Shown: positions 24,756 through 33,341 of the stretch, piece after piece
How positions within the stretch are numbered: the first letter of the stretch is position 1
Layout: each line of letters begins with the position of its first letter
The notes under the pieces: model-generated
Seen by the model: only the letters and a program-made list of their open reading frames with translations
Databases searched by the model: none
What the model was told of the DNA's origin: nothing
Translations under genes and position numbers: made by a program
Assembly: GCA_030602715.1 (NCBI GenBank)
Contig: JAUVZD010000001.1
Coordinates: 206,213-270,212, forward strand
Reading direction: 5' to 3'
From: Candidatus Coatesiibacteriota bacterium
Lineage (GTDB): Bacteria; RBG-13-66-14; B26-G2; JAUVZD01
Length of the DNA: 64,000 nt

Positions 24756-25646
24756 CTATTCCTCCTCCGCCCCCTCGCCGACGAAAGCCTCCACCGTCTT
24801 CTCCAGCATCTGCATCTCCCCGATGCGGTAGTCCGCCTCGGTAGCCTGCTCACTTTCCGGATAGTCCTCCATCACCCGCCGGTAGGTTGATATAGCGTTG
24901 TCGTATTCATCAATCATCTGGTAGGCGTCACCCGTATATATCAACGCCTTGGGTGCAGACTCGGATTCGGGGAATTTCTCCACTATTGCCATGAAGCTTT
25001 CAATTGCCAGACTGGCATTGCCCACGGATAAGTCCAGCACCCCGATCTGCATGTAGGCTTTATCTGTGTAACCGACGTCGTTTTCCCCATCCGCTTCGGT
25101 TATCTCCACAAATATGTTCCTTGCGGAGATGATATTTCCCCTATCGCGCAGGGCTAGGGCATACTCATAGATCAACTCCAGATTATCCGGCTCCATTGCC
25201 AGCTTCTCCTCCAGCTCGGCGAACTCGTTCCTGCCCGCTTTGACCCCCTCCAATACCTCCAACAGCTCCTCCGGGGTGAGCAAGCCCACTCGCCGGGCTA
25301 ACTCCTCACCGCTGGAAGAGTAGAAGATGGTGGTGGGATAGTAGATGACCCCATACTCCATAGCCAGCTCTTCCTTGGTGTTCCCATCAATCCACACCCA
25401 GAGGAAATCCTTGGCGGCGGAAATCACTTCCTTATTATAGAATGTTGCGTTCTCCATCTTCTCACAGAAGTCAATCTCCGAGACCCGGTAATATACCACC
25501 AACGGCACATCCTGCCGTTGTGCCATCTCCTTGCCCTGTTTCATGCTCTTCACCCACTCAATGCCCACCTCGTCCCTGCCACCGCAGGCATTGAGCAATA
25601 AGAGAAGAAGACTCATAACTACTGTTAGAATTAGTGCTCTTCTCAT
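24756..25646 (-). CDS. Lipoprotein with degenerate thioredoxin-like and TPR domains
   Basis: Signal peptide with lipobox LNAC. Residues about 45-135 resemble the thioredoxin_7/DUF255-type fold (VPLVVYYRVSEIDFCEKMENATF, then WVWIDGNT and YYPTTIFYSSSGEE), but only the second cysteine of the usual CxxC remains. TPR-like repeats fill residues 150-285. It probably acts as a periplasmic scaffold or chaperone rather than an oxidoreductase. ATG overlaps the stop of the preceding small membrane gene by four bases. Confidence 0.7.
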   Translation of the reverse strand: MRRALILTVVMSLLLLLLNACGGRDEVGIEWVKSMKQGKEMAQRQDVPLVVYYRVSEIDFCEKMENATFYNKEVISAAKDFLWVWIDGNTKEELAMEYGVIYYPTTIFYSSSGEELARRVGLLTPEELLEVLEGVKAGRNEFAELEEKLAMEPDNLELIYEYALALRDRGNIISARNIFVEITEADGENDVGYTDKAYMQIGVLDLSVGNASLAIESFMAIVEKFPESESAPKALIYTGDAYQMIDEYDNAISTYRRVMEDYPESEQATEADYRIGEMQMLEKTVEAFVGEGAEEE

Positions 25647-25987
25647 CTTTCCCTAAACCTCCTAACAATCATGGTGGAAATTCCAAGCCCACCAATAATT
25701 AAAAGTGTGATGGCGATCACCAATATCCAGGTGGAGCTGGTGCGGCTACCTCGGGCTTCAACCAAGAAATAAAATATCAGCGTTGCCAGACCGGTTATGA
25801 AAAAGGAGCTGGAGAAAAGGTAGCCGAAAATCTCGGTGGAGCGGCGAACCTGAGCCCTAAGTTCCCGGTCCTTGCGAATATGAACGCTTGACAGAAGTCT
25901 TTGCTGTTCCTTCTGAACTGAGTGCCAAATCCACCATATTCCCGCAAGCGCCCCCAAAAGGACCATAAACCAAAAAAGATACTCCAC
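25643..25987 (-). CDS. Small two-helix membrane protein, unknown function
   Basis: Not recognised. From GTG 25987, with GGGAGG five bases upstream, it is 114 residues. A first helix (about 3-22, LFWFMVLLGALAGIWWIW) is followed by a charged cytoplasmic stretch (HIRKDRELRAQVRRS) and two close hydrophobic segments, ending in an Arg-rich tail. The open frame reaches 26083 but runs across the promoter, so the GTG is preferred. Coupled to the thioredoxin/TPR lipoprotein. Confidence 0.6.
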   Translation of the reverse strand: MEYLFWFMVLLGALAGIWWIWHSVQKEQQRLLSSVHIRKDRELRAQVRRSTEIFGYLFSSSFFITGLATLIFYFLVEARGSRTSSTWILVIAITLLIIGGLGISTMIVRRFRER

Positions 25988-26005
25988 AAAAACCTCCCAC
26001 AGGGA

Positions 26006-26034
26006 AGGATAACACCTGCGGGGGAATATGTCAA
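26006..26034 (-). promoter_or_regulatory. sigma-70 promoter of the small membrane protein-lipoprotein operon
   Basis: Minus strand: TTGACA, 17 bases, TATCCT. Back to back with the divergent NFACT promoter, the two -35 boxes being eight bases apart. Confidence 0.75.
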
Positions 26035-26042
26035 GGCGAGTG

Positions 26043-26070
26043 TTGACTTGGCGGTGGGGCGTGTTAATAT
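26043..26070 (+). promoter_or_regulatory. sigma-70 promoter of the NFACT gene
   Basis: TTGACT, 16 bases, TAATAT. The predicted transcription start is about ten bases before ATG 26087, which has no clear ribosome site. Confidence 0.65.
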
Positions 26071-26086
26071 CAACCTTGGTCAATCT

Positions 26087-27754
26087 ATGATACCCACCTG
26101 GATAATAGCACCGCTAATAGATGAGATAACTCCTAAGCTCGTTGGGGGCGTAATCAAGAGTATCGCCTCCTCAGCCGGGTGGCAGGCAAACCTCAATCTC
26201 AGCCTCCCAAAGGGAAAAGAAAGTCTGTGTATCTCCCTACACCCTCACCTGTTCAGTTTTTTTCTGACCAGCCCCCAGAGGAGGAGCCTGAAGGGCGACC
26301 AGCGGTTACTGCGTTTTCTGTCCGTGCTGGAGGGCAACACGGTGGAGGGAATTGCCCAGGTGGAGAACGACCGCATAGTCAATATCCGCTTGAGCGACGG
26401 GCTGGAGATGGAGGTCCGCTTATTTGGGCAAAGAAGTGCTATATTACTGTATAAAGGGAATGACCCGCTCTGCTCCTATCCCCACGATAATCTCTTCACC
26501 AAGCCCAAATCCAGCCCCAGAAAGATACCCTCGCTTGTCGGCATAAACCAGGCGGATGTCGTTGACCGGCTCAAGAGAGCCCCTGAAGATGTGGGGCTTG
26601 CCAGATATTTACGGGAAAGCTACCGGGAGATGGACCCGGAGCTGGCTAAAGCCCTGCTCTTAGCCTCAGACCTTTCCCCTGATGTCCGTTCAGCTGACCT
26701 TTCGCAGGAATCGGCGAAGGATTTAGCCCTGCTCCTGACCGAGGCGGGCGAAAAGCTCCCTCACCCGACCGAATTCTACATCTGTATGGACGATGAGCGT
26801 TATCCCCGCATCTCGCCCATGCCTTTATACGGCGCTCTGCAGTGCGGTGAGGCTGAGAGTTCCCCGAGCAAAGCCCTCAAAGGGCTCTACACCGTTCTGG
26901 AAAGCTACTATGCAGAAAAAGGGGAGCTCTCTCAATTTCAAACCAGGCTCTCCCGACATCGTAAAGCTCTCCTGACCCGGCTGGAACGCTTTAAGGAGGA
27001 CCTGGCTCGTGCGAAGGATTCTCCTCGCTACCGCAGATACGCCGAGACCATCCTCTTCCACCTGAAGGACATTCCCCGGGGAGTGGAGCAGGTTGAGCTG
27101 GCAGACCCCTACTCCGAGACCGGGGAGGCGCTCTCCATCCCCCTGAATCCCCAGAAAAGCCCCCAAGCCAACGCCAGGGCTTACTTCCGTCTTGCCAAGC
27201 GTCTTAAGAGGGCGCAATCCCAGATTCAAGCCCAGATCAATACCGCCGAGGAAGGGCTATCCCTCATTCCTGAAGAACCGCCCCAGGATATTGAAGCCCT
27301 GCGAGAGCTGGCGGATTTAGTAGGGCTCGGGAAAGACGAGGTCAAGCCGAAATCAAAGGTAAGGAGGGAAGGGGAGAAGAAGCTCAAAGGTATCATCAGT
27401 TTCCCCATTGAGGACGGGAGCATCATCTATGTGGGAAGTGACGCTCAAGGAAACGACAGGCTGACCTTCCGGGTGGCTCGGGGCGATGATTTGTGGTTCC
27501 ATGTGCGGGACGGTCGGGGAAGCCATGTGGTGCTCCACCCGGCGAAAAAGGGTCAGGAGCCAAGCCAGAGAAGCATACCGATCGCCGCAGGACTTGCTGC
27601 CTACTTCAGCAAACTGCGAAGCGACGATAAGGTGGAGGTTATTTACACAAAGGTTAAGTATGTAAGAAGGACTAAAACTTTGGGCTTGGTCACCCATTCG
27701 CAGGAGAGGTCAATGTTGGTAAGACCATTGAGCCCGAAAAACTTGGGGGGATAG
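26087..27754 (+). CDS. NFACT-family protein (RqcH/Rqc2 homologue, fibronectin-binding-like)
   Basis: Homologue of bacterial RqcH, which binds stalled 50S subunits and recruits tRNA-Ala to tag nascent chains. From ATG 26087 it has 555 residues: NFACT-N (about 1-200, with VENDRIVNIRL carrying the Asp-Arg pair needed in RqcH), a helical middle with coiled-coil character (about 290-410), and NFACT-R (about 445-555, NDRLTFRVARGDDLWFHVRDGRGSHVVL). The longer frame from 25922 crosses the divergent promoter and was rejected. The RqcP partner is not visible nearby. Confidence 0.88.
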   Translation: MIPTWIIAPLIDEITPKLVGGVIKSIASSAGWQANLNLSLPKGKESLCISLHPHLFSFFLTSPQRRSLKGDQRLLRFLSVLEGNTVEGIAQVENDRIVNIRLSDGLEMEVRLFGQRSAILLYKGNDPLCSYPHDNLFTKPKSSPRKIPSLVGINQADVVDRLKRAPEDVGLARYLRESYREMDPELAKALLLASDLSPDVRSADLSQESAKDLALLLTEAGEKLPHPTEFYICMDDERYPRISPMPLYGALQCGEAESSPSKALKGLYTVLESYYAEKGELSQFQTRLSRHRKALLTRLERFKEDLARAKDSPRYRRYAETILFHLKDIPRGVEQVELADPYSETGEALSIPLNPQKSPQANARAYFRLAKRLKRAQSQIQAQINTAEEGLSLIPEEPPQDIEALRELADLVGLGKDEVKPKSKVRREGEKKLKGIISFPIEDGSIIYVGSDAQGNDRLTFRVARGDDLWFHVRDGRGSHVVLHPAKKGQEPSQRSIPIAAGLAAYFSKLRSDDKVEVIYTKVKYVRRTKTLGLVTHSQERSMLVRPLSPKNLGG

Positions 27755-27774
27755 GCTACAACTGTTTTCTTCTA

Positions 27775-27803
27775 TTGACAAAATCAACGACACCGTGTAT
27801 ATT
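27775..27803 (+). promoter_or_regulatory. consensus sigma-70 promoter of the 27.9 kb lipoprotein gene
   Basis: Perfect TTGACA, 17 bases, TATATT, about 60 bases before the lipoprotein ATG. Confidence 0.8.
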
Positions 27804-27870
27804 TATTTCCAGAATATTCTGCCTTGCGAACTAACTTACACATCACCCAACCCCTAAAAGGGAGAGAGTT

Positions 27871-28461
27871 ATGAAGATAATCACCACTATCTTGGCTCTT
27901 TTGGCTATCGGTTTATTTTCACTTTCATGCGATGGAGAAGGCGAAGGAACATTCTCCTACCCTCATCCCGAAGGGGCGGAATGGACCTTTAGTCAATATA
28001 TGCTCGGCACCGGAACATTAAGATATGAAGAGTCAAATCGCTGGATACTGAACGGCACTTACAACCATCCTACGGCAGGTACCGTCCAGATATTTGAGTC
28101 ATATAGCTACAACTTTGACACCCAACAGTGGGAATACATTTCTTCCGATTATATGCTGGTCACCAGCGAAGAGGTCCGGTTCTATGAAGACGATTCGGAT
28201 GACTACGACTTATTTCTTGATTTCCCACTTGAGGTAGGTAAAGAGTGGACGGTTTCAGAGGAAACTGCTAAGGTCATAGCTCAACAGGATGTCTCCATCC
28301 CCGCCGGCATATTCAACAACTGCTATAAAATACAGTATTCTGACAATGGAGAACCGTATCTCAATATCTGGCTACCCAGCGGTGTTGGTGGTGTGGGTGT
28401 GCAGATGGAGTACATAGGGTTTAGGACTTTGAAACTGTCCTCTTACAACCTTCCCTCTTAG
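27871..28461 (+). CDS. Lipoprotein of unknown function
   Basis: Not recognised. A 196-residue protein with a lipobox (SLSC, Cys20) and a beta-rich, aromatic- and acid-rich mature part lacking transmembrane segments. Motifs such as FPLEVGKEWTVSEET and a NCYKIQYSDNGEPYLNIWLPSGVG ending resemble small extracellular beta-sandwich lipoproteins seen in FCB-type genomes, with the recurring pattern of a value plus a description of its conversion. It is transcribed alone, from its own promoter to its own terminator. Ribosome site AAAGGGAGAG lies upstream. Confidence 0.72.
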   Translation: MKIITTILALLAIGLFSLSCDGEGEGTFSYPHPEGAEWTFSQYMLGTGTLRYEESNRWILNGTYNHPTAGTVQIFESYSYNFDTQQWEYISSDYMLVTSEEVRFYEDDSDDYDLFLDFPLEVGKEWTVSEETAKVIAQQDVSIPAGIFNNCYKIQYSDNGEPYLNIWLPSGVGGVGVQMEYIGFRTLKLSSYNLPS

Positions 28462-28480
28462 GCGAGAAAAAGCAACTAAA

Positions 28481-28517
28481 CAAGGAGGCTCCCCAGAGCC
28501 TCCTTGTGCTATTTTTA
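28481..28517. terminator. intrinsic terminator, probably bidirectional
   Basis: An 11-base perfect stem (CAAGGAGGCTC/GAGCCTCCTTG) with a four-base loop is followed by TGCTATTTTT on the plus strand and by a T-rich stretch on the minus strand. It serves the lipoprotein gene and probably the argS operon. Confidence 0.8.
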
Positions 28518-28565
28518 GACCGAAAAAAAGCAGTATGCGCTAAGCCAGGTTAATTACTCCAGCCT

Positions 28566-30218
28566 TTACATACTCTCCGGCGCGCTTATCCCCAAAATCT
28601 CCAGCCCATTGTATATAACCTGCCTGATGGCGTCCACCAGGTTCAGCCTCCCCTGCACCGCCTCAACAGTATCCGCCTGCAAGACCCGATAGTCGGTGTA
28701 ATATTTGTGGAACATGCCGGCAAGGGAATGGAGATAGGCACAGAGCACCTGGGGCTGGCGACCAAGAACCACAAGCAGTAGCTCCTTGGGATATATCAAC
28801 AATCGCTTGGTGAGAGCTACCTCGTCATCATTAAATGTATAACCTATTTTAGCCCCATAATCAGGGGCGAGTTTTTGTGCCTTTGCCTCGCGGATGATAC
28901 TGCATACACGAGCGTGAGCATACTGGATATAATAGACCGGATTCTCCATGGAGGTCTTCTTGGCAAGCTCAAAGTCAAAGTTCAGGTGGCTGGACAGTCC
29001 CCGCTCTAAAAAGAAATACTTAGCCACATCCACCCCCACCTCTTCTACAAGCTCATCCAGGGTGATAAATTCCCCCACTCGCTTGCCCATCTTCACCCGC
29101 TCGCCGGCTCGGACGATGTTCACCTGCTGGGCTATTAATATCTCCAGCCACTCAGGTCCGTAGCCCAGAGCCTGCATACCCGCCTGCATGCGAGCGGAAT
29201 GAGCGTGGTGGTCGGGACCCAGTATATCTATGACGGTTTTAAAGCGCTGTTCGTGTTTATAAACATGGTAAGCAAGATCGGCGAGATAATAGGTCTCGCT
29301 CCCGTCGCTTCTATACAGCACCCTATCGTCTTCTTCCGCCAAATGGGGAGAAGTAAACCAAACCGCACCGCCCTTCTTGCCTATGTATCCCTCCTTCTCT
29401 AAAACCTCCATAACCTTCTTTATATAGCCTGTTCCCTCAAGGGACGATTGGTAGAACCAGTTATCGTAAGTAACACCGTAGCGTTCCAAGGAAGTTCTCT
29501 GTCCTGCTACTATTCTCTCCATCGCCTCCCGTCCCAGTTCCTCTGGTTTCTCCCCCTCAAGCTCCCTTGCCAGCTCAAAGATGTAGTCTCCTCTGTAGCC
29601 GTCCTGCGGGGGAGGGGTCTCCTCCCCGGACAAGGTCTTCTTAGCCGCCCAGACCGATTGACCGAGAAGCTCCACCTGCCGACCCTCGTCGTTCACATAG
29701 TATTCCTTGGTAACCTCATAACCCAGAGCGGAGAATGCCCGATATAAAGCATCCCCCACCGCAGCCGCTCGGGCGTTTACCACATTGAGTGGACCGGTGG
29801 GGTTGGCGCTCACAAACTCCATCTGCACCTTACCGCTAAACAGCTTATCCTTTCCGTAGTCTTTACCCCTCTTCCCTACCTCCTTGATAACCTCCCACCA
29901 GAATTCCTGGGTAAAATTAAGGTGGATATACCCCTGCTTGCCCTTAAATAACCATATTTTCTTTAGATATTCCCATTTCGCCTCTTTCATCAATTTTTTC
30001 TTCAAATCATTCAAAATAATCTCTTCTGTAACCCGTCCATTGTCATATTCTCTCGCAATTGGCGTTAAAAAATTGGTTGATAGGTCACCCGCTTGTGCAC
30101 CCGGTGGTATGTTTAGGGTCGCACCCAGAATTTTAACCTTATCATCATCGCTCCATTCAAAATCATCTTCGGTCAATTCAGTAATCTCTATAAGATGTTT
30201 CCTAAGTTCTTGCTCCAT
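28566..30218 (-). CDS. argS: Arginyl-tRNA synthetase with variant HIGH motif
   Basis: Class I synthetase charging tRNA-Arg. It has an N-terminal Add1 domain (about 1-110), a Rossmann catalytic domain and the C-terminal anticodon-binding helical domain (YYIQYAHARVCSI to LVDAIRQVIYNGLEILGI). The usual HVGH signature after ANPTGPL is replaced by NVVN (ANPTGPLNVVNARAA). The second signature appears as KMGKRVGEF. From ATG 30218 it is 550 residues; GTG/ATG codons 27-30 bases earlier are possible. It overlaps rsfS by about 17 bases and is last in its operon. Confidence 0.92.
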   Translation of the reverse strand: MEQELRKHLIEITELTEDDFEWSDDDKVKILGATLNIPPGAQAGDLSTNFLTPIAREYDNGRVTEEIILNDLKKKLMKEAKWEYLKKIWLFKGKQGYIHLNFTQEFWWEVIKEVGKRGKDYGKDKLFSGKVQMEFVSANPTGPLNVVNARAAAVGDALYRAFSALGYEVTKEYYVNDEGRQVELLGQSVWAAKKTLSGEETPPPQDGYRGDYIFELARELEGEKPEELGREAMERIVAGQRTSLERYGVTYDNWFYQSSLEGTGYIKKVMEVLEKEGYIGKKGGAVWFTSPHLAEEDDRVLYRSDGSETYYLADLAYHVYKHEQRFKTVIDILGPDHHAHSARMQAGMQALGYGPEWLEILIAQQVNIVRAGERVKMGKRVGEFITLDELVEEVGVDVAKYFFLERGLSSHLNFDFELAKKTSMENPVYYIQYAHARVCSIIREAKAQKLAPDYGAKIGYTFNDDEVALTKRLLIYPKELLLVVLGRQPQVLCAYLHSLAGMFHKYYTDYRVLQADTVEAVQGRLNLVDAIRQVIYNGLEILGISAPESM

Positions 30219-30564
30219 CCTCAGAATAATGGATAAACTTGGCATCACCCCAGAGCCTCTCTATCTGGTAAAAATTCCTGCACTTCTCATCAAAGATATG
30301 GACTATCACCGCCCCATAATCCAAAAGCACCCAGCTAGCCTCACCGTAACCCTCATTATGTCGCATAAGGATCTTCTTTTCCTTAAGATGTTTCACTATT
30401 CCATCGGCAAGTGCACGCATGTGGCTTTTTGATGTGCCGGTGACTATCACAAAATAATCCAGGGTAGTGGAAACATCGCTCAGGTCCATAACCACAATAT
30501 CTTCGCCCTTCTTGTCCTTACATACTTCCGCAATCTCCAAGCTTAATTCCCTGTCCTCTATCAA
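30202..30564 (-). CDS. rsfS: Ribosomal silencing factor RsfS
   Basis: Binds ribosomal protein L14 and blocks subunit joining. Family motifs are DIVVMDLSDVSTTLDYFVIVTG, SHMRALADGI, GYGEASWVLLDYGAVIVHIF and the C-terminal ERLWGDA. No ATG is well placed. A TTG at 30564 has AAGGAG five bases upstream and gives 120 residues, normal for the family; the longer frame adds residues from within the preceding gene. The nadD-yqeK-rsfS order is widely conserved. Confidence 0.93.
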   Translation of the reverse strand: MIEDRELSLEIAEVCKDKKGEDIVVMDLSDVSTTLDYFVIVTGTSKSHMRALADGIVKHLKEKKILMRHNEGYGEASWVLLDYGAVIVHIFDEKCRNFYQIERLWGDAKFIHYSEDGART

Positions 30565-30565
30565 A

Positions 30566-31102
30566 TCATCTCCTTTCCAGGAGCATCCTCCGGGCATCCC
30601 TCTGTCGGGGATGGGGCTCTGTCCCCTCCTTTTGAAGATACCCTTCCTTTAAGATCAACACCTCTATTAGTATATCAAATATATCCTCCTTTTGAAATAT
30701 TTTCCTAAATATCTCCTTAATTTTATCCTCCCGACTGGGTTCAGTAACATCCGCTACTATCAATATCGCCCCCAACCGGTCCACATCAAGCCAACAGGTG
30801 GTGTGGTATCTTATCGCTTCAAGTATTTGACTATCGCCAACCCGGTATAGTTTCCCAGCCAGGTGGGCGGACACCGCCCCATGAAGGAGTCCACTGCCCA
30901 CGGAGAGTTCTCTCTCGTCCACATCCAGACCGTAGTCCAGCGCATATCGGCGAGAGGTTTCATCATCCCAATCACGGGAGAGGTCGTGGAACAGCCCGGC
31001 CAGGTATGCGCTCTTCCCATCCTCTCCAAAACGCTCCGCTAGAAGCTCCGCCTGCCGGGCGCATCCCTTCAGGTGGGCGATTCTTTGCTCGCTTATGGGC
31101 AT
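30566..31102 (-). CDS. yqeK: HD-domain bis(5'-nucleosyl)-tetraphosphatase YqeK
   Basis: HD-superfamily hydrolase of the YqeK family, which cleaves diadenosine tetraphosphate symmetrically. Metal-binding pattern: RIAHLKGCARQAELLAERFG, then the HD motif in AGLFHDLSRD, LLHGAVSAHLAG and EAIRYHTT. ATG 31102 lies 20 bases after the nadD stop behind AGG and gives 178 residues, the usual size. The frame is open further upstream but overlaps nadD. It ends one base before the rsfS start. Confidence 0.9.
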   Translation of the reverse strand: MPISEQRIAHLKGCARQAELLAERFGEDGKSAYLAGLFHDLSRDWDDETSRRYALDYGLDVDERELSVGSGLLHGAVSAHLAGKLYRVGDSQILEAIRYHTTCWLDVDRLGAILIVADVTEPSREDKIKEIFRKIFQKEDIFDILIEVLILKEGYLQKEGTEPHPRQRDARRMLLERR

Positions 31103-31121
31103 TACCTGCTCTGGAATCGGC

Positions 31122-31724
31122 TCAAGCTGTGCGGTAAAGACCATTTTGGGTGATATACTCCTCCACCACGGAGGGGACAAGATAGCGGATACTCTCCCCC
31201 CGGGCAAGCTTCTGCCGAATGGAGGTTGAGGATATCTCCATCCTGGGTATGGGTGCAGAGAGGATTCGCTCCTTTATTTCAGCCTCAACTTCCCCTGCGG
31301 GGTGTCCGAAGCGCGCCACCACCACCAGGACCAACTCCTCAAGTAGCTGAGGATAGTTATTCCAGGTGGGAATCTCGTTTAAGGTATCCGCCCCAACGAT
31401 GAAAGGGATGGGATGTTTGGAGTTAAACATCCCCTTCAGCTCCTGGATGGTATCGTAGGTGTAGGAGGGCAGAGGAGCACGGGCTAACTCTATATCCAAT
31501 ACCTGAAATTGGGGATTGTCTCCGGTGGCTGAGCGGACCATCTGCAGGCGATGTTCTGCGCTTGCAGTTACCTCGTCTTTGTGTGGGGGGTTTGCTGAAG
31601 GAATGAAAAAACACCTCTCCAAGTGGAGGTGTTGGATTACCCCTTGAGCAATTATAAGATGAGCGATATGGATGGGGTCAAATGTTCCCCCTAGCACCGC
31701 AAAGTTGGCGAATCTTTCTATCAT
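31122..31724 (-). CDS. nadD: Nicotinate-nucleotide adenylyltransferase
   Basis: Adenylates nicotinate mononucleotide in NAD synthesis. The nucleotidyltransferase motif GGTFDPIHIAHL lies at 13-24, the substrate pocket includes FIPSANPPHK, and the C-terminal ISSTSIRQKL motif is intact. At 200 residues it is full length. It precedes yqeK and rsfS in the classic order and follows bamD by seven bases. Confidence 0.95.
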   Translation of the reverse strand: MIERFANFAVLGGTFDPIHIAHLIIAQGVIQHLHLERCFFIPSANPPHKDEVTASAEHRLQMVRSATGDNPQFQVLDIELARAPLPSYTYDTIQELKGMFNSKHPIPFIVGADTLNEIPTWNNYPQLLEELVLVVVARFGHPAGEVEAEIKERILSAPIPRMEISSTSIRQKLARGESIRYLVPSVVEEYITQNGLYRTA

Positions 31725-31731
31725 TTATCCT

Positions 31732-32502
31732 TCATAGGTTTTCGGAGATCTCCAAAAGACGCTTCTTAGCCTCCCCTATCCGCTCCCCATAAGGATATGA
31801 ACTGACATATTGGTTGTAATACTCAAGCGCTCCTTCCAGGTCACCGTCTTTCTGATTGCATTCTCCCAGGTAGAATATTGAATCATCCACATATTCGGTC
31901 TCGCTGTAAGTCTCCACAATATCCCCAAAATAGATCCCTGCCGCCCTATATTCCTTATTGCGAAGGTAGAACTTGGCGATATAAAATTCCTTCTTTGCCA
32001 GTATGGTGTGGGCTTCCAGAAGCCCCTCTTTGGCTTCGTCCAATCGGTTGCTCAACGGAAAGTCCAGGATGACCGTCTCAAAATTGTCTATTGCCACCTC
32101 AACCAACATCAGGTCTCGCTGTAAGTCCGGCGCCTCATTCAGATAACACCAACCGATAAAGTAATAAGCATCATCCACATATTCACTGTTTGGATAACGG
32201 TCTATGACCATCTCAAACTCCAGGAGGGACAACTCATACTTATTCTGGTCAAAGTAGCTCTTTGCCAAAAGATACTGACCCTCGGAAGCCTCCTCAGTTC
32301 CGGGATAGAAGCTGACCAGATGATAAAAATACTGCCTGGCTTTCTTGTATTTGCCCTCATCAAGATACTTCTTACCCATCTCCAGTATCTTTAGAGAGCC
32401 CAGGTTAGTATCTATCATCGGCCTCGGTCCACACCCAAGGGAGAAGACCAGAAGCGAGCTTAAAAGCAGGATAGGGATTATCTTCACTTTGCCTGCAATC
32501 AA
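31732..32502 (-). CDS. bamD: Outer membrane assembly lipoprotein BamD
   Basis: TPR lipoprotein of the BAM complex that inserts beta-barrels into the outer membrane. The signal peptide ends in lipobox SLGC (Cys24). Five TPR-like repeats follow, with the family pattern GKYKKARQYFYHLVSFYPGTEEA and YPNSEYVDDAYYFIGWC. At 256 residues it matches BamD. The start is TTG 32502 with GGAG five bases upstream. BamA is not in the window. Confidence 0.87.
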   Translation of the reverse strand: MIAGKVKIIPILLLSSLLVFSLGCGPRPMIDTNLGSLKILEMGKKYLDEGKYKKARQYFYHLVSFYPGTEEASEGQYLLAKSYFDQNKYELSLLEFEMVIDRYPNSEYVDDAYYFIGWCYLNEAPDLQRDLMLVEVAIDNFETVILDFPLSNRLDEAKEGLLEAHTILAKKEFYIAKFYLRNKEYRAAGIYFGDIVETYSETEYVDDSIFYLGECNQKDGDLEGALEYYNQYVSSYPYGERIGEAKKRLLEISENL

Positions 32503-32504
32503 TT

Positions 32505-33323
32505 TTACTCCGAACGGGCGGATACTGCGAAGAGGTAGATAAGCCCACCGGTTATGGCGGTTACCAGAAGGGGTTCAATGAATGGATTGGTGCCCCCCTC
32601 TTCCTTGGTGGCGGTAATCTGCTCGTAACGGCTGTCTATCAACGCTTCCACATACTTTTTGGGCACCTGGTCTTTTGCCACCCCCCGGATTTCTCCAGCC
32701 CACACCACCTCGCCCAAATCCATATCCTCAATGCGAACATGAATGATGCTGGTAGCCTTGCGGTTCATCATCTTGCTGGGCGCCTTTTCATATTCCACCA
32801 TGCAGGTCAACAGGCGATATTTCAGATTGTATGTTCCCTCTGCAAACCCGGCAAATTCGGAGACTTCCTCCTCCTCGGTTGAAACCTCTACCTCGGAAGT
32901 GGGGAAATTTCCCGGCTCCATCTCGGTTGAGATTTCCTCCCCAATAGTGGGATTATTACCAAACTTTTCCTCTTCCTTTTTCTCCTCTTCAAAGGGTTTT
33001 TCCTCCCCACCGCCGCTAAAGCCGACCCCAGCCATTCCCCTCTCCGCAAACACCTGGGCAAATACATCCTCCAGGCGGTCAAATACCAGTGTGCTATCAT
33101 ATTCGGAGGTATCCTCCAGGTTTTCAAAGGTGGAGATGACCACGCCCTTAACGCCGGCCATATCCGCCAGCTTCTTCACCGCCGATTCCATTGATTTAAC
33201 CATCAGTTCCCCATCGGTGTAGTATTCCCCGGGTAGCGCCTTAATTAAATCGGGTCCGCAACTCAGGAAAAGAAGGGAGGTGATGGCAAGAATTACGGTT
33301 GGTCTCAGCATCTGCCGAATCAT
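32505..33323 (-). CDS. Lipoprotein, distantly FlgO/CsgG/LpoB-like
   Basis: Lipobox LLFLSC at residues 17-22. The mature N-terminus (LMVKSMESAVKKLADMAGVKGVVISTFENLEDTSE, described in parts: a helix, then strand VVISTFENL and the FDRLEDVFAQVFAERGM helix) resembles the FlgO/CsgG/LpoB alpha-beta fold. A low-complexity Glu/Lys insertion (about 105-165) interrupts it. A second half contains YRLLTCMVEY and IIHVRIEDMDLGEVVWAGEI, also CsgG-like. A C-terminal hydrophobic helix follows (PLLVTAITGGLIYLFAV). It may be an outer-membrane associated regulator; the assignment is inference. Confidence 0.6.
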   Translation of the reverse strand: MIRQMLRPTVILAITSLLFLSCGPDLIKALPGEYYTDGELMVKSMESAVKKLADMAGVKGVVISTFENLEDTSEYDSTLVFDRLEDVFAQVFAERGMAGVGFSGGGEEKPFEEEKKEEEKFGNNPTIGEEISTEMEPGNFPTSEVEVSTEEEEVSEFAGFAEGTYNLKYRLLTCMVEYEKAPSKMMNRKATSIIHVRIEDMDLGEVVWAGEIRGVAKDQVPKKYVEALIDSRYEQITATKEEGGTNPFIEPLLVTAITGGLIYLFAVSARSE

Positions 33324-33341
33324 TCTTTCCTCCTATAGTCC

